Assembly: GCA_036925085.1 (NCBI GenBank)
Contig: JAUPFP010000010.1
Location: forward strand, 5,713,996 to 5,777,995
Direction of reading: 5' to 3'
DNA: 64,000 nucleotides
DNA from: Brachycybe producta
Taxonomy: Eukaryota > Arthropoda > Diplopoda > Playtdesmida > Andrognathidae
A program made the position numbers and the translations under genes. The stretch's first letter is position 1; the number at the start of each line of letters is the position of its first letter. The notes under the pieces were generated by a model. It was not told the origin of the DNA, ran no database searches, and saw only the letters and a list, made by a program, of their open reading frames with translations. Positions 10,868-22,286 of this stretch are shown here, piece by piece.

Positions 10868-13241
10868 TAGGGTGTATTGAAAAAAATTGAATTTTTTCTT
10901 TTTTTGAATTTGATTTTCCAATAGAGCGGAAAAGTTGCCTTATGGGCTACATAGCTTGTATATAAAAGTTCATTGGTCTAGGTCAATGTCTTCAGTTGCC
11001 GCTAGGGGTCTGAAAATTAAAGAAATTCAGTTGATTTAGCCGTTTTAGACTGTTATTCAATAATGCTTAAAAATATTAATTTTCAAAATTCAAACTAGCA
11101 ATACCTCAGAAAAGTGACCTCATACCATACCGTGTGTTTATATAAAAAACATTAGTCTAAGTTAATGTCTTCAGTTGCCGCTAGGGGCCTGAATTTTGGA
11201 GATATTCGATTGATTTAGTTAGCCATTTTCGACCCTTCTTCAAAAAACATTTAAAAGTGCAGTTTTGGAAGATTTCAAATTAATTACAAAGGACAATAAG
11301 TCAATTGTAATCAATAAAAATAAAATACATAGAGAAAGAAAGAAAGCTCGGTCTAGTTTAAGGCAGAAAGAAAAGGAAGAAGTGCCAGTGTTTCAAGGGC
11401 TGTATTTTGATGATCGGAAGGCCACAACAATGGTAATAGATAATAAGAAGGGAAAAAATACGAGAAGTACTGTGATAGAAGAACATGTGGTTTTGTTAAG
11501 TGAAATAGGATCAAAGTACTTGGGGCACGTCTGTCCAGTATTAGGGGAAGCTTTAAGTATAAAGTCCAGTGTGATTGATTTCTTGAACCAGAACGACATA
11601 TCAACTTCAGTACTAGTAGCTATTGGGTGCGATGGAACCAATGTTAACACAGGAGTCAATAATGGTGTGATTGCTCTTCTCTAACAGACCATAGGAAGGC
11701 CAGTTCAATGGATGGTATGCCAGTTACACGCAAATGAACTCTTGTTACAACATTTCATACAGAAATTGGATGGACCTACTTCAGGACCTCGTGGATTTAC
11801 TGGTCCTATTGGTAAATCAATTAAATCTGCAGAACATTTTGAAGTTGTAGAGTTTGTTCCAGTGGTAGTGGAATTGCCTGCAATTGATGAGTCAATATCC
11901 TTAAGTGCAGACCAAACATATTTACTGGATATTTGTAATGCTGTATCAAGTGGTAACTGCCCTTCAAAATTGGCCAAAATGAATCCAGGAAAATTATCTC
12001 ATGCCAGGTGGTTAACTACTGCAATTAGAATATTGTGATACTACATTGGATGTCATGAGCCTTCAGATAACTTGCGAATCATTGTTGAATATATTATGAA
12101 GGTCTACAGTAAAATGTGGTTTACTATACGATGCAAACCATATTGCACAGAAGGTGCTCAGAACTTATGGAAGACAATAAATTTGTCTAGATATCTCAGC
12201 AACAAATTAAAGGCAATTATTGATCCAGTTATCACTAGGAATGGTTATTTTGGACACCCAGAAAATATCCTCCTGTCAATGATTTCTGATCCACGACCAC
12301 ATGTGAGAAAACTTGGATTGCGTCGCATAATGAAGGCAAGAGAGAGGAAGCCAATTGCAGGAATACATTTCAAGACACCTGTAATGAACTTTGGTGCAGA
12401 AGACTACATAGACATGATTGATTGGCAAACATGTAAATTAACTGAACCACCAATCATGTCCAGAATTTCTGATGAAGATTTGAAACTTATGGTGACTGAA
12501 GGAGAAGTTCCACAAGTGAAGGAATTTCCTTGCCACACACAGGCAGTAGAAAGGTGTGTGAAACTGGTAACAGAGGCATCTTTTGCAGTGTGTGGTGTTG
12601 AAAATAGAGATGGCTATATTTTCTCAAAACTTTCATCTCAAAATATAATGCCGGCTTTCAACATTAATAGCGAATATAACACTTCCAAGGAAGCTGTAGA
12701 TCAGAATTCTTCACTATCTTCAGATGAATAACTTTAAACAACACAGAAATGTTGATAGATGTCATCTTTTCTTTTGCTTACTTAATGTTGTGTATTTTAC
12801 ATTATTCGTGAAGTGTGTACTTTGTTTATAATTTAGACTATCTGTGTGAAGTAATTAAACAAATAATGCTATTTAAAATATCTGCTGTTTCTATTGACGT
12901 TTCTATGATGAAAAAGGACACATTTTATTGGAATTAAGGTTCAAAGAGGCAACTGAAGACATTGACCTAACCCAATGAATTTTTTAATACACACAAGGTA
13001 TGGTATGAGGTCACTTTTCTGAACTATTGGTAGTTTGAAATTTGGAAAATTAACATTTTTAAGCATTATTGAATAATGAACTAAAAAAGCTAAATTTTAC
13101 CAAAACTTCAGCCCCCTAGCGGCAACTGAAGACATTGACCTAGATCAATGATATTTTTTACACAAAATATGTGGCCCATAAGGCAACTTTTCCGCACTAT
13201 TGGAAATTCCATTTAAAAAAAAATATTTTTGATACACCCTA
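10868..13241 (+). mobile_element. hAT-like DNA transposon (hAT-1)
   Basis: The element is 2374 bp. It starts TAGGGTGTATTGAAAAAAA and ends with the reverse complement of TAGGGTGTATCAAAAA; the inverted ends extend, imperfectly, for about 150 bases or more (the blocks around TTGCCTTATGGGC and AGTTGCCGCTAGGGG recur inverted near 13110-13200). An 8-bp duplication, CTGTATAT, flanks it at 10860-10867 and 13242-13249. The 5' LTR of the host element shows the empty site. The YARNG-type end and 8-bp duplication are hAT hallmarks. It contains one broken transposase gene. Confidence 0.92.
11265..12731 (+). pseudogene. hAT-1 transposase-like gene, two in-frame stops
   Basis: One continuous reading frame of about 488 codons is interrupted by only two stops (TAA at 11682 and TGA at 12036), and all three pieces are in the same frame. 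Recognisable blocks are VAIGCDGTNVNTG followed by MVCQLHANELLLQHF, then HPENILLSMISD, DYIDMIDWQTCKL and PCHTQAVERCVKLVTEAS. The CDG...NTG and C.LHANE..L.H blocks resemble, in order, the aspartate-bearing and C..H segments of hAT-type transposases, but I cannot confirm the catalytic triad. The N-terminal third present in hAT-2 (Cys-rich part) is not readable here. The gene is inactive as it stands. Confidence 0.75.
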
Positions 13242-13789
13242 CTGTATATTGCCTTCCTGTCCCGCCCCTAGCCTGGGGGTCTCTGGGGATGTAAGGGGCG
13301 GATTTCCGTCCCTTCCTTCCCTCTTGGAGACCCCAAAGCTACAAGATACATTCTGGTTCCGGTATCAGCAGATGGATACCCATCGAAGCATGGTCCCCAG
13401 GGCATGGGTACCCCTGAAAAGGTGTACACAGGCTCTGGGTATATAAGACCATGTTTCGATAGATTCGAGGTTCATTCTTTGATATCGAAACATGAAATAA
13501 CTTCATTAATGGAACAGTGGCGAAAGCACGCCACACCGTGTAACTTCTATGTTTATGTATTTTATGGTTGGCCGTAATAAACAAGTATCGACGAACCTGC
13601 ATCTGTCTTGCCTGTCTTTAAACATTTTTTTCAGCTACAGCTACGATCTACGAGATATCTGAGAGAACGACCCCGTCACCGTTGGACTCAGGTGGTATAT
13701 CACAAACATTCTCCCTACTAAAGCGGTACCCGCTCTAGTAAAGAGAATTTACAACCTGAGCCCCGTAACAAGAGCTCTACATTGTTACA

Positions 13790-14639
13790 GTATTATCAGC
13801 AAGAAAATTAGATACTCATATACTCATACTTACCTGAACTAAAGGTAAATTTCAAAATGACTACGTTTTTTTTCTAGAAAATTTTAACTAATAATTTTAA
13901 TTATAAATTTAATAAACAACTAAAATAGCAGGTTTCTTAAAATGATTGTTTCGCATAGTTTGTGTTGTGCACGTGAATGTAATATATACTGTATTTCAAT
14001 TTTAAATGTTTAATGGAAAGTACTGCTTTTTTTCTAAGTCGTGGTTTAAATAAAAAAATCCATTTTTATTTTGTTTTTATAAAATTCAGGATTTTTTTCT
14101 ACAATGAAAATACCCCACTCGCAGATGATATTTTTTTTTTACATATAAAAAGTTTGTTTTGAAAGGTATAAATATGAAAATAAGAGTTATCTTGAGTTGT
14201 CTTTCTAGTTTCTAAACTACTTTCAAGTTTCCATTTCTCTGAAAGCCATAATCGATGTAGAAAAAACAATTACAACACATTTTTAAAAAAAATAGTCAAC
14301 AAATTTCAAAATGTATTTAAAAAAAAGTAAAAAATGTATATTTTTTCATAATGTTATTGTATAAATAAAAACTTCATAATAGTTTGAAAATGACAACATT
14401 GTGTTTCTTTTTTCATAGAAGAGTAATGTGATGGCTATTGTGTTTTAAATTATAAAATGTATATATTTAATATAATACACTGTAGATTTCCAACAAAAAT
14501 GCATTAATGTTGTCATACGAATATGTCTTTGTTTCAATTAATGTAAATAAAGTTTTCTTGAAGAAATAAAGAAAATAACATCTTAGTTCTATCATGAAAC
14601 TTAGTACATAGTATAAGCATTATTCTGGGTCTCAAAAAG
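13790..14639. other. AT-rich non-coding DNA, right flank of E1
   Basis: Very A/T-rich sequence continuing the locus into which E1 inserted. No gene or motif is supported. Confidence 0.5.
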
Positions 14640-14740
14640 ATGGCAGATAAGCCACACCCCTGTATTTCCACCTCCAAAAACTTGGCTTCACTCAATAACA
14701 TGAGTGGAAGTGGCAACTGTTGTCTCCCCTTTTTCCCCAG
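14640..14740 (-). repeat. Right arm of the inverted repeat flanking E1
   Basis: On the minus strand this reads AAGGGGAGACAAC, later TTGAGTGAAGCCAAG and GCCATCTTTTTGAGACCC, matching 2330-2430 imperfectly. Confidence 0.5.
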
Positions 14741-14881
14741 TTGGCCCCCACATAATACAAATTCTAGATTTTTGCTGCACTAATTTAAGTGTCCATAAAT
14801 ATCAGGGTTGGAAAATATCATGATTTTTTAGAAAATATCAAAATATCGGATATTTTTTTTATATATTTCGTGATTTGATAT

Positions 14882-15698
14882 TGTGACGACCCAGTTCTGC
14901 TCCTTTTGGAGCAGAACTAAATTCCCATGTCGACTGCTAGGCACTTGTAAATTGGTTGCCAGGCAGACGACAAAATGGCCAGCAAGGGTCCCTGTCCTCC
15001 CCCAGGTGGAGCAGCCTGGGGGTGATATATATGGCGGCGGCCATTATATCTAGGCAGTGGAAAGTAAACCCTTTTTTGTGCAGATGATAAGTGGATGCTC
15101 TCATCAATTCATCAGGTGGCCAAGATGGCCACCATTCATCTTGTGTTTCCTTTGTGATTGGAGGTCTTTGACATCTGCTCCTGGAGAGAATAGTCAGGAG
15201 AATCTTCTCTGTTTTGTGGCTCTCTGCTGGTAGGATATTACCAGCAGATATTGCCTTCTACAGTGAGTGTTTTTATTTATATTTATCATTGAATAAATCA
15301 TCTATTTATTTTCACTCACCACTGTTGTCCGTGTCTCTTCATTATTCCTATTGAATACTGGGGAAGTTACCGCGTGGAGGGTGGGGGTTCCGGTGGGGAG
15401 TTTCACCGTCACCAACACCGTCCTGTCCGTCATGTTTTCCGGCATGTCGGCCGGTTCTTCGCGCACGGTTCCACGGTAAGATCCATCGGGGATTTACTGC
15501 GGATTCCTCATCCTGTTCGGCGGTCTTTCGTCCGTCGACTTGCGGCAAGGGAAGGGACCTCCAACCGGTGCTACCCATGGCACGGACGGGTGCAAGAGGA
15601 GGGCTGGCCAGCGCTTCGACCCGTCCCAAGGAGGTCAAGCGACGGTAAGTTTAGGGAGATTTGCCGTGGGTATTGTAACGGCCAGTCGGGTTGTTACA
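14882..15698 (+). repeat. Solo LTR F1
   Basis: The 817-bp unit starts TGTGACGACCCAGTTCTGC and ends GGGTTGTTACA, flanked by ATAT (14878-14881 and 15699-15702). It has a TATA-like GATATATATGG near 15021, AATAAA near 15291, and a consensus splice donor (GGTAAGTTT, GT at 15645) 53 bases before its end. It is related to F2 and to the E3 LTRs. No internal region follows, so recombination between LTRs has left one copy. Confidence 0.88.
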
Positions 15699-16306
15699 AT
15701 ATATATGTCAAATGAAATATTTTTCACATTTCACCACAGTTATTCGCCACTGCAATCTCACTCAAATTCACTCTTCAATCCAATTTATGAATACTTCGAA
15801 ACATGTCATAACCAGAAAATGAAATTTAAAATTTTGCACATATTAAGAATTTAAGACAGTAAAATAAATAGTAAGTACTAGTATGTTAAGATATTGACAA
15901 CATTTACAAACCATTTTAGAAAGATTTAACAGAATTTTATGGAAATATATACCAATGACCGTATTCATTATAATTCAATAAATATGCCATCACTCTAAAC
16001 GCCAATGTGATTTTTAAACTTGAATATATACTGGCCTTAGTTTACCGTGTCTAGATAGTTCTAAAATATTGTAACAAAATGACAACCTGAACCCATTCGA
16101 GTCAGCGTTGGCCCGAGGTGGCTTTCGGCTTTGGAACAGATATAAACGGATATAATATGAGCATAATAAAACATGATCTGCGACAGTGAATAGCATAGAT
16201 AAGAGGTCTTTGATGAGTGGCCGGCCGGGCATGAGGAAAAAATTGGCAAAATCCTACGTAGTGTAATTTACAACGTGTAAAACAAAACTAAAATTCCGAT
16301 ATATAT
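15699..16306. other. AT-rich DNA, no gene seen
   Basis: No homology with other parts of the window and no convincing ORF. Confidence 0.5.
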
Positions 16307-17656
16307 TGTAACACCCAGTGAGTCATGATCCAGCCAAAATACTAGCCTGGGGGGGTGACTGACTCATCCCTGTCCCTCCATCTCTATATATTTAGATTTA
16401 ATGGGGGTTACACCACGTAGGTGTATGCAGGTCCAAGATATAAAAGGACCATGATCCCCTTTGTTCTTGGTCAACTCTTTCGCTCAACTCTGCCGATTCT
16501 AATTCCGTATCACATCATGGGCACGTGGACGCACCTTTAATAATTCAATATTCATTCTTGTAACGTTAATGTTTATGTGCGAGAATGAATAAACAGTGTT
16601 TATAATATGAAACAGCATTGTCAACTGTGACTAACCCTTCTGTAGACAAGCCGGAGACACCATAGGACAAGAAGACATATGGATCCCTTACGGAGCAACG
16701 AGTCTTCAATCAGGAAGAAGAAACACCATGGTGATCAGAAGTGGATAGTAACCATCCTTCTGAGAAGATCACACCTGTAGTGTCCCGATTGGACCACCAC
16801 AATACCTGCACAAATAACCAACTTACCCGCTTCCAGACTCCGGTTACGGGGACGAGATCGCACCCGTAGCAGCCTCTCATGGTTAAACCTGGGTAACGCC
16901 GGCTCCCAATGAGTCTCTTCCCGACGAACACGACGGTAACACGTCGCCACGATGAGAATATCGCGGTGGAACTCCGGTTCCACCGCAAACCGACGCGAGT
17001 ACCAACCGAAACAAGCCGGACAAAGGACGGTGAATTCCTCAGAATTCCCCCCTGCCCGCGATACACCCCAAATGACCGACACAACACAAGCATATTAAAT
17101 AAAACGATATTTAATGACTTACAGTGGTTGTAATATTTACACCTTGGCTGGCCCGATTAACCAGCCAAGAAACACAATATAAACAAAGCCTAATGGCCAA
17201 AACAACAGAAGAGGAAGATAAGCTTGGAGGCCTTCTTGGCCTCCACCATTAATCCTTCCTGGTCTTTAGTCCACAACACACTGCCCTGACTTAACGGCTG
17301 ACCAGACCATATAAGACCTCCAGGCAACTCCACCTGGAGGGAACAGTGGTCACTTCTGACCTTTCACCCATTGACTCCAATGGTGAGAGGTCTGCTGGCA
17401 CCAAAATGGCGTCCGTCCCAACAGCCTACTGCATGCTGTCAGGCAGACCACCATAGGGAGTTCATCTGCTCAATCAAAAAATTTGATTTGAGCAGACCAG
17501 GTTTGCCACACACCCCTACTCAGGAGGACGTCTACAATCCACCACCATCCGCCTTCTCTGGTAGCTCCAATCTTCCTCGTGTATACCTACCTACCACGTG
17601 ATCGAGGTAAGAAACGAGCTACTGTAAAAAGTACAAGAAGTCGCATATTGCTCACA
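16307..17656 (+). repeat. Solo LTR of the E4 family (LTR-B), split by another LTR
   Basis: It starts TGTAACACCCAGTGAG and ends TTGCTCACA, with ATAT on both sides (weak, because the region is AT-rich). It has TATAAAAGGACC near 16439 and AATAAA near 16588. Removing the inserted LTR (16776-17510) and one CACC leaves about 611 bp, close to the 681 and 686 bp of LTR-D and LTR-C. The halves on each side of the insertion match the continuous sequence of LTR-C. Confidence 0.8.
16776..17510 (-). repeat. Solo LTR S3 (E3 family) nested in LTR-B
   Basis: The 735-bp unit is flanked by CACC (16772-16775 and 17511-17514). On the minus strand it starts TGTGGCAAACCTGGTCTGC and is homologous throughout to the E3 LTRs, including the splice-donor motif GGTAAGTTGG (GT at 16826-16825 on the minus strand), 50 bases from its end. 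Confidence 0.9.
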
Positions 17657-17760
17657 ATATCATGATATCTATTACTGATATATATCACGATATCTATTAC
17701 TGATATATATCACGATATATATCACTGATATATATTGCTTGATATATATCTAACAACCAT
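17657..17760. repeat. Short AT-rich tandem repeat, about 26-bp unit
   Basis: ATATCTATTACTGATATATA-type units followed by TCACG repeat about three to four times with variation. Confidence 0.6.
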
Positions 17761-18062
17761 GATAAGTATGTCAAAGATCATCACAAAAAAAAGATAATGC
17801 CAATGATAAGAAAACTGTGACGCATGCATAAATGGACGGATTGATAACCTATTAAGAGGACGTACCATTTTAGAATGGTGTGTTCCAGGTGGGGCGACAA
17901 CAAAGAATTGAGGTGGAGGCTAGCAGTGGAGGCAGGAAAAAAAGTATCAACAAACGAGAGTTTAGTTAAATAGCAGAACGAATCCTAAATCTTCTTGAAT
18001 CCAAATCCTAAAAAGTTCTCGAATCGCTCAAATCTCCCAAATCCTTAATATAAGAATCCTAT
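17761..18062. other. Non-coding spacer
   Basis: Nothing recognisable; a run of CAAATCC/CTAAATC-like words near 17985-18055 is low-complexity. Confidence 0.4.
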
Positions 18063-18802
18063 TGTGACGACCCAGTTTTGCTCCTTTATGGAGCAAAACT
18101 AAAACTCCTGTGTTGTCTGCTAGGCACCTGTTGTAGGCTGCCAGGCAGACGACAAAATGGCCAACAAAGTGTCACTGTCCTCCCCCAGGTGGAGCAGCCT
18201 GGGGTGGTATATAATGGTGACGGCCACTGTTACCTGGACAGTGAATAGTGAACCCTCTATGCTTGATGCATGTTTCTTCGTGCTCCATCGTTTTTCAACA
18301 GGTGGCCAAGATGGCGACCATTCTTCAACACCTTTGTGGTTGTTAGGGTGTGTTTCACCTGCTCTCCTGGCTGGATTAGCCAGGAGATTGACTGCCTGCC
18401 TATTTAACAGTGAGTGTTTATTCACCTGTTTATATAATTGAATAAATTATATCTTTTATCTTTCAACTCTACACTGGTGTCTGTGTCTTTATTATTTATT
18501 ACATAAGTAATTGGGGAAGTAACCGCGGGGAGGGTGGGGGTTTGCCGGCGGGGTTATGCCGGCACTTCACCGTCCTGTTTCGGCGTGCTATTTCCACCAG
18601 GGGTTCACCGTGTATTCTCCGTCATTTTCGGCGGCCATTCGACCGTCGATCTGCGGGGAAGATCTTCCGACCGATGTCACCGCGGAAATGAAGGACAAGA
18701 GGAGGGTTGGCCCACGCTTCGACCCGTCCCAAGGAGGATCAAGCGTCGGTAAGTTGGGGAAAATTTACCGGAGCATTGTGATGACCAAGTCGGGTCGTTA
18801 CA
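18063..18802 (+). repeat. Solo LTR F2
   Basis: The 740-bp unit starts TGTGACGACCCAGTTTTGC and ends CGGGTCGTTACA, flanked by CTAT (18059-18062 and 18803-18806). It is a close relative of F1. It has a TATA-like GTATATAATGG near 18210, AATAAA near 18442, and a splice donor GGTAAGTT (GT at 18749) 53 bases before the end, as in F1. Confidence 0.9.
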
Positions 18803-18829
18803 CTATATTATTCATTAAGAAAATACAAA

Positions 18830-19105
18830 TATATAAAATAATACTAAATATTAAACTAATAATAAAAAACAATGTGACACTGAGGTTCGCCACAAGGTGA
18901 TATTGGTGATCCTGGTACTACTGAAATTGCAACATTCGCCGTTTTTTTGTTAGTGAACACTTCTATTGGACGTGAATGGAGTTAAAACTAATTTTGCCAA
19001 AGTTTTTACCAGTTTTTTTAGGTTAGGATTCGAAAGACGAAAAAAGCGCGAAAATTCGTGCTTTCAAATCTCAAATATTTTTCAAGATTCGCGGGATTCA
19101 AAGAT
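18830..19105 (-). repeat. Diverged fragment of the 34.3-kb hAT MITE family
   Basis: In reverse complement this stretch matches 34292-34500: AATCCCGCGAATCTTGAAAA, AAAATTAGTTTTAACTCCAT, a CAATATCACCTTGTGGCG block and AGTGTCACATTG. The terminal bases are not clear, so no insertion site is claimed. Confidence 0.6.
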
Positions 19106-19189
19106 GTTATTAATGAATTTTCCAGACTGCATTTATATTTTTTTATATTTGCAATGCAGGTTATTTTTTCTATAATTTATTATTTTTAA

Positions 19190-19230
19190 TGCTAGATGCA
19201 TTGTTAATATATTTAACAATGCATCTAGCA
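19190..19230. repeat. Perfect 18-bp hairpin
   Basis: TGCTAGATGCATTGTTAA (19190-19207) and its exact reverse complement (19213-19230) are separated by TATAT. No gene end is nearby; it may be part of a degraded element. Confidence 0.8.
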
Positions 19231-20482
19231 GCACTTGAATCTTAGGATCCCTCTGCCATAGGAAAACCGCCTGCTTGCAAAGTATTTTTGTAGTTGTAGT
19301 TGTAGTTGTTGAAATGATTACAGTAGTAATTCAAAGAGAAAGCTATCCTCACAAAATGGAAGCACGCAAGACATAAACTAACCAGACGAGATAAAAAAAT
19401 ATATTCCATGAGATGGAACAGGGCTGCGTATTTTGTTACCATTCTAGCTTTAATTACAAAATACCAGAAAAAAAAAATTAAAGTCAACGGTTTATGCTGT
19501 GGACAACAACTCAAAAGATGGCCAGACATTATTTCCAAGTAATATAAAAACTAACCAAGAAATAAATTTTAAAAATGCAAATCGCCTATATTAAAGCTGT
19601 TTACACTTTAATTTGGGGGGGAGGAGAAAGAGACCGGAAGCTCTGGTTGTTTCAAAACAACTGCACATAAACGCGCATGATTCAAAGTTATCCATGTGTC
19701 AAATTAACAATAACCACATAGGTCACTCAAACATATACTTTGCTCTTATGTAGGCTACTAACCCAAAAAACAAGTATGATCATCCTTCGTAATTTTCTAA
19801 ATAATTTTAATGCTCCGAACGATATACTAAACGTATCCACCTGTAGGACGTTTGTGTTAGCGATGGCCGCTAACACAAACGTTAAAACAAAAAACAAACG
19901 AAAAAAATTGCTGACTATTAAGGAATCACCAAAGATCATAACTCAACGAATCAAGTTAAATACATAGATTCAACAATGAAATAAACATTAACTTATATAC
20001 ATTTAATAAAAATTACAAATTAAAACTTAATTTTCAATAAATCACAAAATGGTGTTTTATCACTAAAAAATGCATGTCTTTGACACCAATCGCTCATTAA
20101 TTACAACAACGTCGGGTCACATCTAAAAAAACTCATTCCTGTCATACATTTTACAGCAACCACATTGATATATTTTGGTAGAGTTTAGTAGTTTTAGTAG
20201 AGGAGCTTAGTAGAGTTTAGTTAGTATCTTTTAGTAGAAATACAATCATGAAGTACTTAAAAAAAATTCACAGACATGGTAAAGAACTACCAAAGCAATT
20301 AAAAGAACTTTCATTTAGACTTGTGTCATTACTGCTACATAAATTAATTTTGAAATGTCATAAGTTGACATATGGCATTCTTCGTAGAAAACAAAATTGT
20401 GTTATAAAACTATTTTTTTCAAAATATTAGTTTTTGAAGTTTTTGCTGGTATAAATAACTCAAGATTCCTTTTTTGACCTCC
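19231..20482. other. AT-rich DNA with no supported gene
   Basis: Small TTTAGTAG-type repeats lie at 20178-20240. The short ORFs here look random. Confidence 0.45.
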
Positions 20483-20976
20483 ACTGCTATTTAGAGCAAT
20501 GAAGGTATATAGGATCATGCAAGAAAAGGGGCAAAAAAGGATGTATGTCTGTAAATCTGTATGTCTGTATGTCCGGAACCCCAATTTTGTGGATTGAGAT
20601 AAAGTCATGCAGTATTTTTTATTTGATTAAATGGGTCAATATGATGCTCCTGACAAAAAATTAGAAAATTTTACTCAGGGGTTATTTTTTATGATTTTTT
20701 TAGAAACAAATTTTGAGTTTTTGGTCATAATTTTTTGTGGGTTGAACAACTCGAAAACGGGGCCACCTACAATAAAATGTCATCAGACGTAAAATGATGT
20801 ACACATTCTGGCGATTAAAGTTGAACTTTATTTAGGAGGGGTGTTCCTTTCTATGTTCTGTTATTATTTTTGTATATTAAAATAAATACATGTGATGTAT
20901 TCTCATATTATTACACATGAACAGCCCATGCGCGTCACATGTAACTATGTCATGTGAGTGAATACATACTTGTGTT
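20483..20976 (+). repeat. Head of repeat unit P, left copy
   Basis: It begins AGAGCAATGAAGGTATATAG and includes an ATGTCTGT microsatellite, TCCGGAACCCCAATTTTG, GTTGAACAACTCGAAAACG and GGAGGGGTGTTCCTTT. The reverse complement of 25384-25990 carries the same blocks in the same order, at roughly 85-90% identity by eye. The left copy lacks about 130 bases near its end that the right copy has. Confidence 0.85.
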
Positions 20977-21135
20977 GCAAATATAACTTCGGCCCACCCG
21001 CCAATAGGATTACGACCACTTATACCATTTGGTGTACGACAGTCTTAACAAGAAGGGTCTTTACCGCGAAGTTAGCCAAGAGCTTATAGGCCCCTACCCC
21101 TCCCCGGTACCACCAAAACATAGTATCTCTATGTT

Positions 21136-21327
21136 AGCAGCTAGGGTTTGTGCACTACGTTGTGATTGACAGGTCTGTGTTATCATAGTTCTAATGTTCG
21201 GTTCGGGTGATTTAGTCGTCATCGTAAGGAAAGCAGCTAGGGTTTATGCACTAGGTTGTAATTAACAGGTCTGTGTTATCATAGTTCCAATGTTCGGTTC
21301 GGGTGATTTAGTCGTCATTGTAAGGGA
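21136..21327 (+). repeat. 96-bp tandem duplication
   Basis: Two units starting AGCAGCTAGGGTTTRTGCAC (21136 and 21232) are nearly identical through TTCGGTTCGGGTGATTTAGT. Confidence 0.85.
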
Positions 21328-21600
21328 GAAGCTGAAAGGGTGGTGGCCACTTTTATCTCACTGGGAGTTATCACTGTCACTGGCAGAGCTGTTGTCAGTA
21401 GTGGCATCATCATGAGAAATAGGGTATCGGAAGACTGCTTCATTGGCAAACTCATGCATTGCCTTCAAGTGTTCAGCTTGAAAGAAGACAGCTGGGTGGA
21501 TTGGCCAACTAAGAGCAGTCCTTCACTAAAAGTTACAATGTAAGCAAATAGATGGATGTTGGAAAGAATGGGACATCTGATACTTCCACAAGCTGTGCCC

Positions 21601-22286
21601 TGTAACACAGAGCAACTCCCGTTCACGCCAAAACCATAGCCTGCGGGGTAAACAACTCCCGCTTGTCCCTCCCTCCTCTCTGACTCACAATTCTGATGCA
21701 CATCGAAGTGGCAGAGTGATACACTAAGGACCATGGTCACTTGAACCTGGTTACACCTCGTAGGTGTACACAGGTCGAAGGTATAAAAGGACCATGTTCC
21801 TCTTTGTTCCTGGTCCTTGTCTTTGCTCTCTTTTGTACTACGTAGAAATTTATCCATATCACATCATGGGCATGAGGACGCACCTTTGATATCCAACATT
21901 AATCCTTGTAAACTAAGTGTTTCCGTATAAGAATGAATACAAGTGTTTATAATAGAAAACAGTGTTGTCTCTATGTTCGGTAACTAATCACTTCTCTACA
22001 GAGGCCGGAGACACCATAAGGCAGGAAACATACGATCCTGAAGCAGCTACAATATCTTCTATTGGTAAGCACAACAGGAGAAGATGTATATCAGTGTCGA
22101 CGAGGAAAGATGGCCACCATCCTTCTGCACAGATTTCACCCCCATGCAGGCGGATGATTGCAATCGATCACCATCCAACCACTTCTGTAACTCGAATCTT
22201 CTTTGTGCGATCAGGAGAAGCAACAAGTTGCAGAAAACACCATCTACAAGTGGGAAAAATTAGGAGGTCGACATCAAAAAGTCACA
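21601..22286 (+). repeat. LTR of the E4 family (LTR-C)
   Basis: It starts TGTAACACAGAGCAACTCC and ends ATCAAAAAGTCACA, 686 bp. The TATA box GTATAAAAGGACC lies near 21781. It matches LTR-D (56236-56916) along its length. Flanking bases (GCCC and ACTC) do not form a target duplication, and no primer-binding site follows. Confidence 0.8.

Larger units (their letters stand above)
2990..13789 (+). mobile_element. E1: Ty3/gypsy-type LTR retrotransposon, internally deleted
   Basis: E1 has two LTRs in direct orientation (2990-3549 and 10851-13789, the latter split by a hAT-like transposon) and a 4-bp duplication, GTAT, at 2986-2989 and 13790-13793. The internal region has a primer-binding site, a repeat-rich leader, a gag remnant, the C-terminal part of pol (integrase), ORF3, a hairpin and an expanded polypurine tract. 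Protease, RT and RNase H are absent: the capsid sequence runs straight into the integrase zinc-finger region near 5990-6030. The two LTRs differ at about 20 sites by eye (around 4%), so the insertion is moderately old. The integrase is closest to that of E4 in this window. Confidence 0.93.
10851..13789 (+). repeat. E1 3' LTR, split by a hAT-like insertion
   Basis: The LTR starts TGTGACACCCTGTATAT at 10851 and resumes at 13242, ending TTGTTACA at 13789. Without the insert and one copy of CTGTATAT it is about 548 bp, against 560 bp for the 5' LTR. TATATAAG lies near 13438-13445. Confidence 0.92.

Noticed and set aside
9994..10890. 298-codon frame ending in a poly-glycine stretch
   Set aside because: It overlaps ORF3 in another frame, and the glycines come from the G-run polypurine tract.
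21601..22286. Target duplication for LTR-C
   Set aside because: The flanks GCCC and ACTC do not match.
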